Assembly (NCBI GenBank): GCA_963971425.1
Contig: OZ020524.1
Span: 4,001,773 to 4,065,772 of the forward strand
From: Bryoerythrophyllum caledonicum
Taxonomy: Eukaryota; Streptophyta; Bryopsida; Pottiales; Pottiaceae
DNA: 64,000 nucleotides
Direction: 5' to 3'
Part shown: in pieces, positions 24,830-42,675 of the stretch
Position numbering within the stretch: the stretch's first letter is position 1
How the letters are laid out: each line of letters opens with the position of its first letter
Made by a program: the position numbers and the translations under genes
Notes under the pieces: generated by a model
The model's database searches: none
What the model was told of the DNA's origin: nothing
What the model saw: only the letters and a program-made list of their open reading frames with translations

Positions 24830-27240
24830 TTTCCACCGGCATCTACATCATTGTAAAGCACAACACTATGCACCTACTCTAGTGGTTTAGACATCCTTAC
24901 TACAGCAACGGAAGATGTCTCCTACTAGCTACAAAAATTAGCAAGATGTCTTTCTATTGACTAGAGCAAGCAAGACGTTAATAAAACGGTTAGATTGTGT
25001 CACTTGATGCTTGTCATCAATTTTTCTGCCATAGCAATATTCTTTGTTATATCGGTTTGGATAGGACAAGTTATAGTATTTTATTCAAGATAAGGTACGT
25101 CGGATGTCACTATAATATTCAAAGTACTCTCAATCAAGTATGCCAAATCACCGAGTACATGGTACATAAGCAGTTGACTAGTTCATGTGTGATTGGCGAA
25201 TTTTGAGCATGATGGGGTACAGGATGCAATGTGGCACATTGCTTGCCAACACATTTTGCTTATGTGTCATGTACAATCCTTGGTACAACAGCTGCCCGGG
25301 AAGAGACTCCAAAAGGGCCTCTTGTTGAGCCCAAAAGTTTTCCAATGATTGAATTCAAATACTGTAATGACAAATTTTCCCCAAAAACAATCGATTTTTT
25401 TCATAGTAAATACCAACCACTTATTAATGACATTGCAACTCTTGGATGGAAAGTTGACCCCTTATTCATTATCGTTAGAGCTAGAGCTACTACCTTTATC
25501 TCCTCTATGCAAAGTCTCAAAAAACATTCAATATCTACATTGATCCAATTGAAAAGACATTCACAAAAATTAATACCATTGCTATCCAACATGCAATGTC
25601 CATACTTCTATTGTTCCACATAAACAAAAACTTGAAAATAACCAATCCCTTCCAAAATTATGTGATATCTCTTGAAACCTCCCCAAGACATACATTTAAC
25701 CTTAACAAATCATTTCTTGGAACTGAGCCCTGTGGCTTTGATTCATCCCTGGTTCCTAGTTTTTTGTTGCATAGTGTCTACCCTCGTGAGGGGGGAGTAG
25801 TTCCATACTACTAAGCCTATGTCCAATAGACATGGATTTAGTGGTGGAACAAATATACACTTTATTTACTCCGGCTCCTTAAGGGACCAAAGTTTTTTCA
25901 CTTCATCTTCTTGATTTTCCTGCTTTGGATCTGTAACATGTAAAGATTTTACTGTGGTTATGTGCATGGGGGTACATAAACGTGACAATGACTACAAAAC
26001 TTAAGTGGTAATTTTACATATTTTGAGAATCCCAATGGTTCAAACTTGATATATTCTTTTCACTAATTTAGAAAAGAAATGGATGAAAATAATAAAATCT
26101 CTATTTTACTTCATTTATTTAACTATTCAAGCAATATTTGACAAGGTAGTGCTTGAAAATGGGATTTCTTCATTAAAGTTGGGCCACTCCATTTCATCAT
26201 TAAAGGCCATATGAACTTCAAAGATTTGTTCACACGATAATTTCATTTAAAATGAAGTATCAATTTGAGCGCAAACAATTGGTACATGTGCATAGTGGAG
26301 CCTACAATGAAGCCTACAATAGGGCCCATTACACCTACATGGCGGTTCCTTTGGCAAATCCATCAGCGGGACTTGATCCTCCATCGCGCCCAGGTCCACC
26401 CGCCATGCGACCAATTGGTGGGGTCTTACTAGCCAACATCGAGTCTCCACCAACCACCTAATTGATCCTAGACCCTAGTCTTTACCATTTTTTAAAAAAA
26501 AATGGACTTCACATCAGGGGAAATCTTCCTTGCGTCCTCCTTCCACCTATGATTTAAATCGCCCCCTTCTTTCTCCACCCTTTGTGGCTCTCCTTACTAC
26601 CAAGCTTTCCTCATAATTGTTGTCCATTGGTTTGAAGTGCTACCCTGCTATCCAACATCCCAATTTTGACTTTGAAGACTTATAACTTTTAAACCATTAG
26701 GCCAAATATATATATATATCTCTCTATCTCTGCAAAACTATTTTCATGGACAATCTAGTAAAACAATTCAATATTTTTATTTGATTTAAAAATCGTAGGA
26801 ACTTGTTTAAAATGGAAAGTGTCTCCAAAGAAGGAAAATGATCTTGTAGGGGTTAATTGCTCCCCGCACATGCACCCAGAAAGCAGGTTTCAGGGACCTG
26901 ACCCCTGCTTTTCGGAGCACTTTCTAGAAATTTGTCCCCTGCATGCTGACCATACCGTCATGTAAGTTTGGGATGAACCAAATTCTGAACCAAATTCTGA
27001 ACCAAACTCTGAATCATGTGTGTCAACCAAATGTTATGTGCACTAAACCACCATTCACGGAATATTTGACCTTTGAATGTATCTCAAACTCCAAAATGAG
27101 CCTGAAATATTTACAGTATGTTTAACCACTAAAGGACCAAGTGTCGTTCAAGGGACTAAAATTTTCACTTTGACTGCAGTTTTCTTTCAATCCCTACGGT
27201 CAAAATTCACAAAATATTTACCACATCGTCTTATATGAGT
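24830..27240. other. Repeat-rich intergenic stretch
   Basis: Apart from the possible LINE remnant (listed separately) no gene is visible. It has a 13-bp triple repeat AACCAAATTCTG(A) near 26978-27015, an AT/CT microsatellite near 26707-26730, and near 27121 the start of the CTAAAGGACCAAGTG repeat family also seen at 35068 and 54341. Confidence 0.4.
25231..25860 (+). mobile_element. Possible non-LTR retrotransposon (LINE) 3' remnant
   Basis: The frame at about 25340-25590 reads EFKYCNDKFSP, then KYQPLINDIATLGWKVDPL and IIVRARATTF. This resembles, from memory, the segment that follows the reverse transcriptase domain in some plant LINE proteins. Downstream the words around 25770-25880 look like the tail of the same element. 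There is no RT motif in view, so the call is weak. Confidence 0.3.
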
Positions 27241-27271
27241 TCAGAAGAAGATCCCACGGTTACACTCTCCA

Positions 27272-27575
27272 TGGCAACCCTCACTGGTTCTAGAAAGGCC
27301 GCTTGCCATGACTTCGAAGGAAAAGCGTGATGAAGGTGAAGAGCTGGTCATAATTTCTGTGAGCAGGCTGGATTATGAAACGAGGGGAGGAGTTAATGAA
27401 CTCGCACTCAGAAAAAGCCGGTTGGAAAACATCACGGATGGCAACCGTGACTAGTTCTCGCCATGATTTCGAAGGAAAAAGCAGAGCGCTGGATTGATGA
27501 AGGTGAAGCTGGTCATAATTTCTGTGAGCAGGCTTGATTATGGAACGAAAGGAGGAGTTCGTGAGCTCGCAGTAC
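27272..27575. repeat. Two-copy tandem duplication beside the dCTP pyrophosphatase stop codon
   Basis: Copy one is about 27272-27414 and copy two about 27438-27575. They share CTTCGAAGGAAAA / TTTCGAAGGAAAA, GATGAAGGTGAAG, a 29-bp identical block around GGTCATAATTTCTGTGAGCA, and GGAGGAGTT. The copies lie immediately 3' of the gene on the minus strand, so one or both are probably in its 3' UTR. Confidence 0.85.
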
Positions 27576-27577
27576 TA

Positions 27578-28272
27578 CTAGATTCTTTCATGAAAGACGA
27601 TGTTATCGGTGAGGTTTCGTGATCTGGTCTTGTTGGCGATCTCGCGATGCTTGAGCGCGTTGCCCTTGCAAAGCTCCACGGGGTACTTGGCGGCGTTCTT
27701 CTGGAGCTTCCGCAACGCCGACTCGCCCAGGTCCACGTCGCACACGTCGGCCAGGCGCACCAGGTACAGCAGCACGTCCGACAGCTCCTCGCCCAGGTGC
27801 TCCTTCTCCGCGTCCGCCCAGTCGCACAGCCCGCGCGGTACCTCGCCCTTCCACTGGAAAATCTCCGACAGCTCGCCCACCTCCCCAACCTGGGAAAAAT
27901 TCCGGCATCACCTCATCAACTCGTCGTCTGGAAGTGGCAACAAAAGTACTCACGAACCAGAAGAATATATCATAACTTCAATCAGGAATCCAGGAGAGGA
28001 AACCTGACGTCTGGAGGTCGTAGATTACGAGAGCGGGGACAGTTTGAACAACTAAAAAGCATTAGAGGGGATCTTAAGTTGCTAGGTCTGGGATCGATTA
28101 CCAGGGCGAGGAGGAGGTTGCGAGGGCTGTGGAATTGGTCCCACTCGCGATCGGCGGCGAATTCGGCCGTTTTGCGGCTCAGGTCCTTCAACGTCACCTC
28201 CGTATTCAGAGGACTTCCCAGCTTCTTCGCCTCCATCGCGGCCTGTCTCTCATCCTCTCTGGACCCCGTCAT
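27578..28272 (-). CDS. DCTPP1: dCTP pyrophosphatase 1-like (all-alpha NTP pyrophosphatase, MazG/RS21-C6 type)
   Basis: Two exons on the minus strand, 28272-28102 and 27889-27578, join at CTG|GTAATC...CCCAG|GTTGGG in phase 0 to give 160 residues, close to the human enzyme (170). It should hydrolyse dCTP and related bases to the monophosphate plus pyrophosphate, cleaning the nucleotide pool. The metal-binding helix motifs are present: E63 and E66 in GEVGELSEIFQWKGE, and E92 and D95 in GEELSDVLLYLVRLAD. The aromatic pocket residues FHSPRNL and EIFQWKG are also in place. The start ATG (MTGSREDERQ) gives a short N-terminus. Just after the stop lies a tandem duplication, and a long (GA)n tract lies about 0.8 kb upstream. 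Confidence 0.93.
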
Positions 28273-35060
<6,788 letters not shown>

Positions 35061-35067
35061 TTTAGAG

Positions 35068-35250
35068 GTTAATCTCTAAAGCACCAAGTGTACGTGCGGG
35101 AAACAAAGTTTTTCACTTCAATTGCAATAATTTTCTAATCTGTGCGGTAAAATTCACAAAAAATTTAGGGCATCATCTCATATAAGTATAGAAGATCCTA
35201 TGGTTAAATTCTCAAGAAGTTCATCTAGCAATTTTAACCCCTAAGAGCCC
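35068..35250. repeat. Copy of the CTAAAGGACCAAGTG dispersed repeat
   Basis: It starts TTAATCTCTAAAGCACCAAGTG and continues with the phrase AATCTGTGCGGTAAAATTCACAAA, then a part reading TATGGTTAAATTCTC. Related copies begin at about 27121 (same strand) and at 54550 (opposite strand). Confidence 0.6.
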
Positions 35251-36177
35251 ATGTAACCTTGGGGGGACGTTTTTCATTTCGGGCAAGAACCTACATTTTG
35301 AAAAAAATCCTTTTATTTATGAAATTATTATAATAGATTGTCTTTGAATGTGGAAATATATATTAAAATATATATTTATAGATATATATATATTTAGATT
35401 CATAATATGAAATTATTAGCCTTAAAAGTCAAAATGAGGACTCCGGGCAGCTCCAAAATTCTTGCTAGAAGTCTCTATTGACATTGAGATTATTCATACA
35501 CGTAAAGAATATTACCTTCTTTGAAAATGTGAAAAAAAATCCTTGTCTTTAGTTATAAAAAACATTTTAACCCAAGCCAACCATTTTCACACATTGTCGG
35601 GCAAGGTACCAAAAAACTTCTTCTTTTCTACATAAAACCTAGAAATCTTCATATTTTTCACTTCTTATTTTTTTGACAACAACATGAGGTGAAAACTTTC
35701 TTTCTGAATGTTTGGATTATCATTCTTAAACATATTTAGTTCACAATAAAACAAAGCCTAAATTGGCAATTTTTGAACCTCCACTTCTTGCACACTTGTT
35801 TTGATTGTGCTACACCCCCTTTTTACCTCTAAATATTGGTGTATAGGGAATTGACATCATGCTTAACACAATGGTAAAAGATTTAGATCTTGTGTAGTGC
35901 AAAAATTTGACACCAAGTTAAGTCAAAGTTTGCTGATCCACTCAACGCAGGGAAGAAAATGAATCATTTGCTTGACTTCAAACACTATAATCTTTCAATC
36001 CGTGCGGTCAAAGTTGATTGAATTTCGTAGGATGTTACTCTGTAGGTCTTAATTAAGATCCTACAATCAAAACTACATATATAAGTTTTTGTTTCCCCCC
36101 TTACTCATTGCACCAGAATCGACAATTTTGAAGTGTTTTTGGTGTGAAATTGTCACAGGTCTTTAGGGGTTAACATA
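35238..36177. mobile_element. About 940-bp non-coding element with TTAACCCCTAA ends
   Basis: The left end TTAACCCCTAAGAGCCC and the right end TCTTTAGGGGTTAA are inverted copies. A second member lies at 60337-61905 and shares many phrases, such as TTTTTCATTTCGGGCAAG, CTTCTTCTTTTC(T/C)ACATAAA and AACACTATAATCTTTCAAT. It has no coding content and is probably a non-autonomous DNA transposon. Confidence 0.65.
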
Positions 36178-36490
36178 GTGGTAAAGGATTTAGACCTTGT
36201 ATAGTGCAAAACTTTGACACGAGGTGAAGTCAAAGTCTACTGATCCACTCAAGACATGGAAGAAAAGAAGCATTTTCTTGACTTCAAACGCTATAATTTT
36301 CATATCTATGTGGTGGATTGTAGCCAAAACGACATGGTAAGTTCACATAAAATTCTTATTTAAGATCTTATGGTTGAATGTCCACAATTATACTTCAAAA
36401 TTAGATTTCTTGCCACTTGTTGATACTGGCAGTTTTGGAGTGTTTCAACTTTCTTGAGGGAAAATGCCTTGCGCTCTTACGGGTTAATCA
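36175..36490. repeat. Partial copy abutting the 35238 element
   Basis: From GGGGTTAACATAGTGGTAAAGGATTTAGACCTTG onward this repeats the right-hand third of the neighbouring element (35862-36177), including GTCAAAGTCTACTGATCCACTCAA. It ends near CTCTTACGGGTTAA. The two make a direct tandem of about 315 bp. Confidence 0.65.
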
Positions 36491-36795
36491 ATGTGGTAGG
36501 GATTCCTCTAAAATGCTTTGGTCCTTTACGGGTTAAGAGTAAGTTGACTTTGAAGGTTCCAATGAAAAGGAGATTTGGGTGGTGTGCCTGGAATATTGAT
36601 GTAATTTTTTTCTTGAAAGCTATGACACAGAGGTCCAGCATGTGCACATGTTTTTTTTACTGGGATGTTGCAATTTGGAATTGGACTGGATTGAGCGCGC
36701 ACAATATTATCAACCTTAGTGCACATTTTCATGATGACCAAAATCATTGTTCAAAGTGTACAGGAACTTGTGTCGGAGTCATGCAAAGTGTTCTG

Positions 36796-37569
36796 CTTAG
36801 GGGCTTTCACACACAGACCGTGGACTGAACTATGTCGAGGACCGAACTATGTCGAGAGGCCAAGTTTTGGAATTAAAAAAATATTAAAATTTGTGATTTG
36901 CAGAGTTTGGGTCCTTGTAGTGTGAAAGCCTGAGGGACTAAGTTGAGAGACCGAGACCCATACCATTTGGCAAATTCCCAAGTCAAATTCTACTTCTTAA
37001 GGGTCTTACTTTTATGAAATTTTCCTCACATTCTCTAGCCATGGAGTCTACAAGGGAACATGTATTGGGTGAAAAAAAATCAAGAAAATGATCAAAACAC
37101 TCATTAAACTAAAAATTATAGCATAAGCACCGGCACAGAAAAATTCAAGTAAAAGCATTTAGGTGAAGATTCTAATAAAAAATTCAGGTAAAAAAATTTG
37201 AATAAACAATCTAGATAAAGAATTTGGGTTAAATATTTCAGGGTAAAATAAGTTATTGTTTTAATCTAACGGTTGAGATCTTGTCAAATCTTAATATTTT
37301 AATAGAAAAAATGTTCTGCACCTCAGCAAGAGTTTGCTCCAAATGAGAATAGAAACCCAAACTTCTCTCAAGGGACCGACCTCTTGGCGCCAAAACCTCC
37401 AAAAAGTGTTGCCATGTAGGCATTTTAGACGCCCTTGGCCTCTAGACCCTTGGTCCGTGTGTGAAAGCCAAGAGGCCGACCAAGGCCAATTTTGAGGCTC
37501 TAGACCAATCAAATTTCAAGTAGCACTTTGCCTCTCGACCCTTGGTCCGCATGAGAAACCCCCCTTAGT
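36796..37569. mobile_element. About 770-bp inverted-repeat element
   Basis: The left end reads CTTAGGGGCTTTCACACACAGACC. The right end read in reverse is CTAAGGGGGGTTTCTCATGCGGACC. Both continue into (C/A)GTCGAG(A/G)GGC words. The interior again repeats GGTCCGTGTGTGAAAGCC near 37450, so a second copy may be nested inside. No coding content. A hAT-like origin is possible but there is no clear 8-bp target duplication. Confidence 0.55.
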
Positions 37570-39165
37570 TACTAATATGCCTCACACTGTCAAAGGTAAG
37601 TAGAAAACTTATTCCTTCAAGCCACGTTAAATTGTCGGCACATTAAACATTTGGTAAATAGGAGGATAAACATGGTCCTTTTTTATGGTGGCAAATATGA
37701 GGCATAATTGAGTTGTTCCAAAGATTCAACTTCTTTTGTAGTAGGTCGTTGGCAGCTACATTTAACCACCCATGGAGTTCATAGTTTATAGTCTTTACAT
37801 GGTTGAGTCCTTGCCTTTCTTCTCCTTTTCTACTTTGTTCCCTCAATATTCCATTCTGAGGTGAGGAACAAGTGGTATTTGACCCTCTAAGAACAAAAGG
37901 CCCATAGGTGATTCTTTTTGGAGTAACTTGCAAAAGTTGGTGGACCAATACTTCATCTTTGTTTGACCCACGGCCTAAGTTAAGTTCTAAGGATCCGTGC
38001 GCTTCCAATGAATGCAGTGAAAGTGTGTGTCAAAGTCTGACGGACCAACTATAATGATTTTTTAGAGTGGGGTCGCAATGAAATATACCCATTGTGTAGA
38101 TTATATTCTACATAATCTATTACACCGGTGGATTCTCCTAGGCATGTTCACCCTCGTATGTTTTAAAGGGTTAAACCAATACCAACCTTTATATCCTTGC
38201 TCCTACTCCGCTTGGAATCACTTATGGAAGAATCCAATTCCACTTGTAACACTAATTTCTAAACACTAATTTGTTTGTTGGTTCCCTCTATGTTGGCTTT
38301 AGAGCTTTTTTTTGGTGGCTTGTGGCCTAAAAGCAAAAAAAAATGACGTGGCGAATGGGCTTTTGTTAAAAAAGAGGAATTTTTGAAATACTAGCCAAAT
38401 GCTTGGTATGGGACAGGTGACGGGTGCCTGATGACGATGCATGGGTTTCGCGTTGGGCCAACTTGAAGTGATTGGCAGCGCTGTAGCATCATTGGTCGTC
38501 GCCCCTTCGCGGTCTTTTTGAGGAAGTCTGCAACTAGGTGCACCAAAGAGCGTCATTCAGCATCTGACAATCGCCCACTTGTCCTCTTTTTAATATGGGG
38601 ATTTGCCACCTCTTGTGCCAGATCTTGGTTTAGTAATTGCTTGACGTTGCTACCATTGTCCTGGCGATGGAACCAGAGTGTAATGTCCTCTTCTCTCTTG
38701 TCGCCTGACCTCTCTCTCAACACCTTGCAAAGTTCGGTGAACTTCTTTTGCCTAGGGTTTCTCTCTTTGATGCCTGCTTTCTGCTTTCAGAGTTTGCCAC
38801 CTTCATGAGCCACCGGACACTCTGCTGATAGCTTTCAATCTAGAATCCATTGCATGTTTTGCTTGTGAAAATCTTGAGTGTAAGGTTTAGTTTTGGTGGA
38901 TATGGGGTACTTTAGAAGAGACATCCTGGCAACGTGGGATCCTGAAGGAGCGGCCACTTGCAGACGGCGCTTCAAGAGGTTCTTCAGAATTCATACTCCA
39001 CTCTCTAGATTTGTGCAGTATAGGTCCTACAACATTGCTTTTGATGTGTCTCAATCTCCGCGTTTGTTTTAGGTTGCTTTAGTTCTGTCAGGATTTATAC
39101 GACACTCTCTAGATGTGTGCCGTATAGGTCCTTGGACGTTGCTTTGATGCATTTGTATTAGGTTT
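37570..39165. other. Intergenic stretch, nothing secure
   Basis: A 121-codon minus-strand frame at 37643-38008 and shorter ones exist but show no recognisable domain or splice context. Two near-identical phrases, ACTCTCTAGAT(T/G)TGTGC(A/C)GTATAGGTCC, occur at about 38999 and 39102, showing a local duplication just before the coding-like stretch at 39.2 kb. Confidence 0.4.
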
Positions 39166-39168
39166 CTT

Positions 39169-40380
39169 TTGCGTAGACTGTGTAGAATTGTGCTTGCAAT
39201 TACGTTGTGCACGGTCGTGATCTTCCTTTCTATGAGTCACTCATTCATATTTCTGTCGGGCTGGACCTCGCACTCATCCACATGCGTGATAGGGGGCTAC
39301 TCGAACATGGAGCCTGCTATGTTTCCCGAACTCGTTCACGCTAGGAGAGACGACTCAATTCGGAGACAACCACCACGGAAGGACGATTTGCATCAGGAAT
39401 CAACAAAGAAAATGGACGTTGAAGATCGACGGCCGGAAAAGTGTGGAGGTGTCTATCGAAGATGCTCACTTGAAGAACATGAAGGTGATCCACGTGAGGC
39501 GCTAGAAGACGCACTACAAGAAAACAGGGTGTTTAGCAACGTTTTGAAAAAATCCTAAGCAACGCCTAGAGGCTTGCTTTGTACATAAAACCACGCTATA
39601 GCTATTGCTTCTTTAAATAGCAAGCCCCTAGACATTGCTTAGAAATTTTTCAAAACTTTGCTAAACATTCTGTCTTCTTGTAGTGGCGGCGACGGTCAAG
39701 CAATGCGAGTTGTAGAAGTCAACGACGCTCTTTTAGACATGGATGTGGACAAATCTGCACCGGGCAGGTTGTGATTGCTGGTGGTGCATAGCAAAGAGGA
39801 CCGTTGATTACCCCCGATGGTTTCAGCTGCGGAGTTGATGGAAGGAGAGTCTTGGACGTTGCGGATGTCTCGAGCAATGTAGCTGTTGGCGATGGAGACG
39901 TAGGCGCTGCTTATGTCGTGAGTGACGGTGATGAAGTTGAGGGAGGAGGACGCAAAGGCGGCGTTGATGTTGCGACCATTATCCGGTCCAATGCAAAGCA
40001 CGAAAACGTTCTCGGTAGGGAGCAACGTCAAATCTACAAACGGTTGTTGAAGAAGGGCACTAACAAGAGAAGGTCGATGTGATTTCCTGATCAGGCAGCA
40101 AGGACGGCGGCCAAAGCCAGTTTCATGCTCAACATGTACTTCCAGCTGTCAAAAAACACATTAAGTAGCCAACGAGCTTCTTAGACGGGCATGGACAGGG
40201 CCATGGAACTAGACGGATCGACGTGGAACAATCATGCGCTGCGACTTGTGCAAGACCACTTGAGCGGAAAGGGGAAGCGGCCCCTACTTCTTGTGCCTGC
40301 AATGGTGAAGAAGAAGAAGGTGGCAGCTTCATCAGGAGGCTCCACGTCCGTGGTACAGCCTCCGATTGAGGTATGTTCAC
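39169..40380 (+). pseudogene. Unrecognised coding-like stretch interrupted by a CACTA MITE
   Basis: GC content rises here and the frame 39169-39511 reads as a charged protein (RDDSIRRQPPRKDD, then EKCGGVYRRCSLEEHEGDP). It is broken by the 174-bp MITE at 39512, after which coding-like but frame-shifting text goes on to about 40380. No domain is recognised. It could be a dead host gene or part of an old mobile element. Confidence 0.3.
39512..39685. mobile_element. 174-bp CACTA-type (En/Spm) MITE
   Basis: The left end CACTACAAGAAAACAGGGTG and the right end CATTCTGTCTTCTTGTAGTG are inverted copies with the classic CACTA terminus. The inner parts continue the inverted symmetry (GTTTAGCAA, CCTAAGCAA, GCTTGCT) so that most of the element can fold on itself. 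Flanking triplets ACG and GCG agree at two of three bases, as expected for the 3-bp CACTA target duplication after one change. It has no coding capacity. Confidence 0.9.
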
Positions 40381-41435
40381 GCTTACACTTGTGCATGCAT
40401 GTACGTCAAAAGAGAATTTTGATGGTGTTGTCTGCCACCATGACAATGGTAAATAACCTATTTTATTGTACCATGTTGCCCACATTAAGTGCACTCAGGC
40501 ACCATATTTGTTGAGGCTGGTGAGCGGTCAACATATCTAGACAAAGTCCACCCCAGAATCCACCTCAATTAGATGTCCCTTCCTCCGCCATAATAGCACA
40601 TAGTATCAGGGTTGTTGCCCTATACAACGTACTACTTCAAGTGTGGGATCCGACAACCAACCTTTTTAGTGAGGAGCAACCCTTTCAAACTCTAAACATG
40701 CCTCTTATCCCGCGCGCATTGCCCTTATGGGAGACCTGGGGCTGACACCCAACTCCAACACCACGCTCGACCATATTGTGCACAATGACCCTGCTTTGTT
40801 GGTGGTAGCGGGGTACATGTGCTATGCCTGACCATCGGTAAACGCGCACCGTGCTATGCTTCTGCCTCCCCCAACTCGCCTACAAGGGAGTCATTCCAAC
40901 CTCATTTTCAAATGTGAAATTTTCAAATGTGAAGTTTTCAATGTGAATGATTAGTTTTTTGCCTAATTTTCTTAGAAGATTAAATTAAGATTAGAATGAC
41001 GGCGTGAATTATGCCACCACTTGTGTAGATCTTTTTTTGTGAGAGGTTCACCTAGGAGAGAATTGGAATCAACTCTTGATTAGCATAGGAGCGAGTGGAA
41101 TCAACTCTTTCTTGGTCCAGGTTGGTGTTGATTTCAAGGGTTTGGGTTTTAGTGGATTATGTTTTGTAGTTTCTTATGCAACTCCATTGTAATTTTCAGA
41201 TTGCCAAACCATAGTATGTGTTGTTATGGTGTTGGGCAGTAGCTATAGGCGCAAGACTATTGTTAAGTGTTGGGCATGATGCTCGAGTTTAGAGTGAAGA
41301 TGGAATTAACTTTCTCTATTGTGTTTTATTACGGGTTATTTTTGAGGACCACGGCAGCAAGTCTATTAACAGTGACTTTGAATGTGTTCTTTTAGTGGTC
41401 AGGCGGCACATGCTATAGTACGACAAAAGCCGCCA
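40381..41435. other. Intergenic stretch between two coding-like blocks
   Basis: Nothing here can be named. A few GC-richer patches near 40620-40870 may be eroded coding sequence. Confidence 0.35.
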
Positions 41436-41439
41436 TTAC

Positions 41440-42000
41440 CATTGTGAATGGTTGGTGCGGTTTGCGTGGGCAAAGGGGATTGTTGAGGGAGATGTACATT
41501 TTGTGAGGTGCATAATTTGCTCACAATCAACGGACGGCCAAAGCTACTAGCACCAAAGATGGACATCGTCTTCAAGCATGCAACGCACTGCAAGGTAAGT
41601 TGCTATATTGTTCTATTTTTCCATTTCCTTTGGAGGAAGTCAACTCTATTTTCTCATATTCTCGGTGTCCTGCACAGGCTCAAAAGGATGATTTGTCTAA
41701 GGGGGTGAAGAAGGGTGACACCTTTCTTGCAAAAGATTGTCGGCATCAAAAGAATTCTATATTTTTTGCAAAACGCCAGCCAGAGACAACTCTACAACAG
41801 GTGAATTACATGAATGGAGCCATGCGTCAAAAGAAGAAAGTGCAATTTGCGATCATCTTTCAAGTTCTGCAAAATGGGAGGCCAATGCTAGAGTATGAGC
41901 AATGTAAAGCTTTGTATAATAATTTGGACTTTCCTAACATCCCGAGTATGCATTAGAGTGACTCCTTGGATTGGTGCATGGCGGCGTCTATGTATGACGT
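41440..42000 (+). mobile_element. hAT-type transposase, N-terminal zinc-finger part (relic)
   Basis: Text at 41440-41593 reads RFAWAKGIVEGD, then a C-x2-C pair and INGRPKLLAPKMD, VFKHATHCK. This fits the N-terminal zinc finger of a plant hAT-like family. A GT-AG intron (41594-41677) leads to AQKDDLSKGVKKGD and later VQFAIIFQVLQNGRPMLEYE and NLDFPNIPSMH, another typical segment. One frame change lies in the first part and one stop near 41954. A matching C-terminal part lies about 10 kb downstream on the same strand. Confidence 0.5.
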
Positions 42001-42580
42001 GGTGTGTTTGCCACATCCCTCTTTATAATGTTGTGTTATATACTTTCTTCCAACTTGGATTTGTGAACTTCACATGTTGGTTCAAGTCTCTTTGAGTTCA
42101 GGTCCCTTTGAGTTCATGTGTGTCGATATGAATGCCAAGTTTGTAAGTGTTTGCCATGTTGGTGGTGTTTTTTGCTTGCTAGGCTATGTAGAGGCTTGGA
42201 TTGTGGCTTTGTGGGGGTCTTGGAATTTCCGGGATGAAGTGGGGCTATTAGAAGATGAACTACGGGTGCTTGTAGATGATTGTAGGTCAAGTCTATTGTA
42301 CAATACTTTTGGATGTGTAATACGGCTGAGGTTATTGTCCTCAATGCACATCATGTTTCTGACTTTCCTCATATTGTGCAAATGATTTGTAGTTGAAAGA
42401 CCACATGAAGTTGAAGGTAAAGTTGTCTAGCTTAGCAGCCCTAACTGCAATGAAGTTGCAGCCATAGACACAACCTCCTCAATCTCAATCCATGCTTATT
42501 TTATGCAAAATAAGAACGCATTCCATTGTTGTTGAAGGTCTACAAAGTTGTAGATGGAACAAAGACCGATGACCTCCTTG

Positions 42581-42675
42581 CCGTGTTGGTTGGGGTCTTG
42601 AAGTGTACCAGTCAAAGGAGTTTCTTCAAGACCCCAACCAACACGGTAACAAAAGTGTACCAGTCAAAGGAGTTT
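42581..42675. repeat. Perfect 23-bp inverted repeat with a duplicated loop
   Basis: Arm one is 42581-42603 and arm two 42624-42646, exact reverse complements. The 20-base loop (TGTACCAGTCAAAGGAGTTT) recurs right after arm two at about 42656-42675. So the order is arm, loop, inverted arm, loop copy. Confidence 0.95.

Noticed and set aside
37643-38008. 121-codon minus-strand frame
   Set aside because: No domain, splice context or neighbour supports it, and frames of this length occur by chance in this window.
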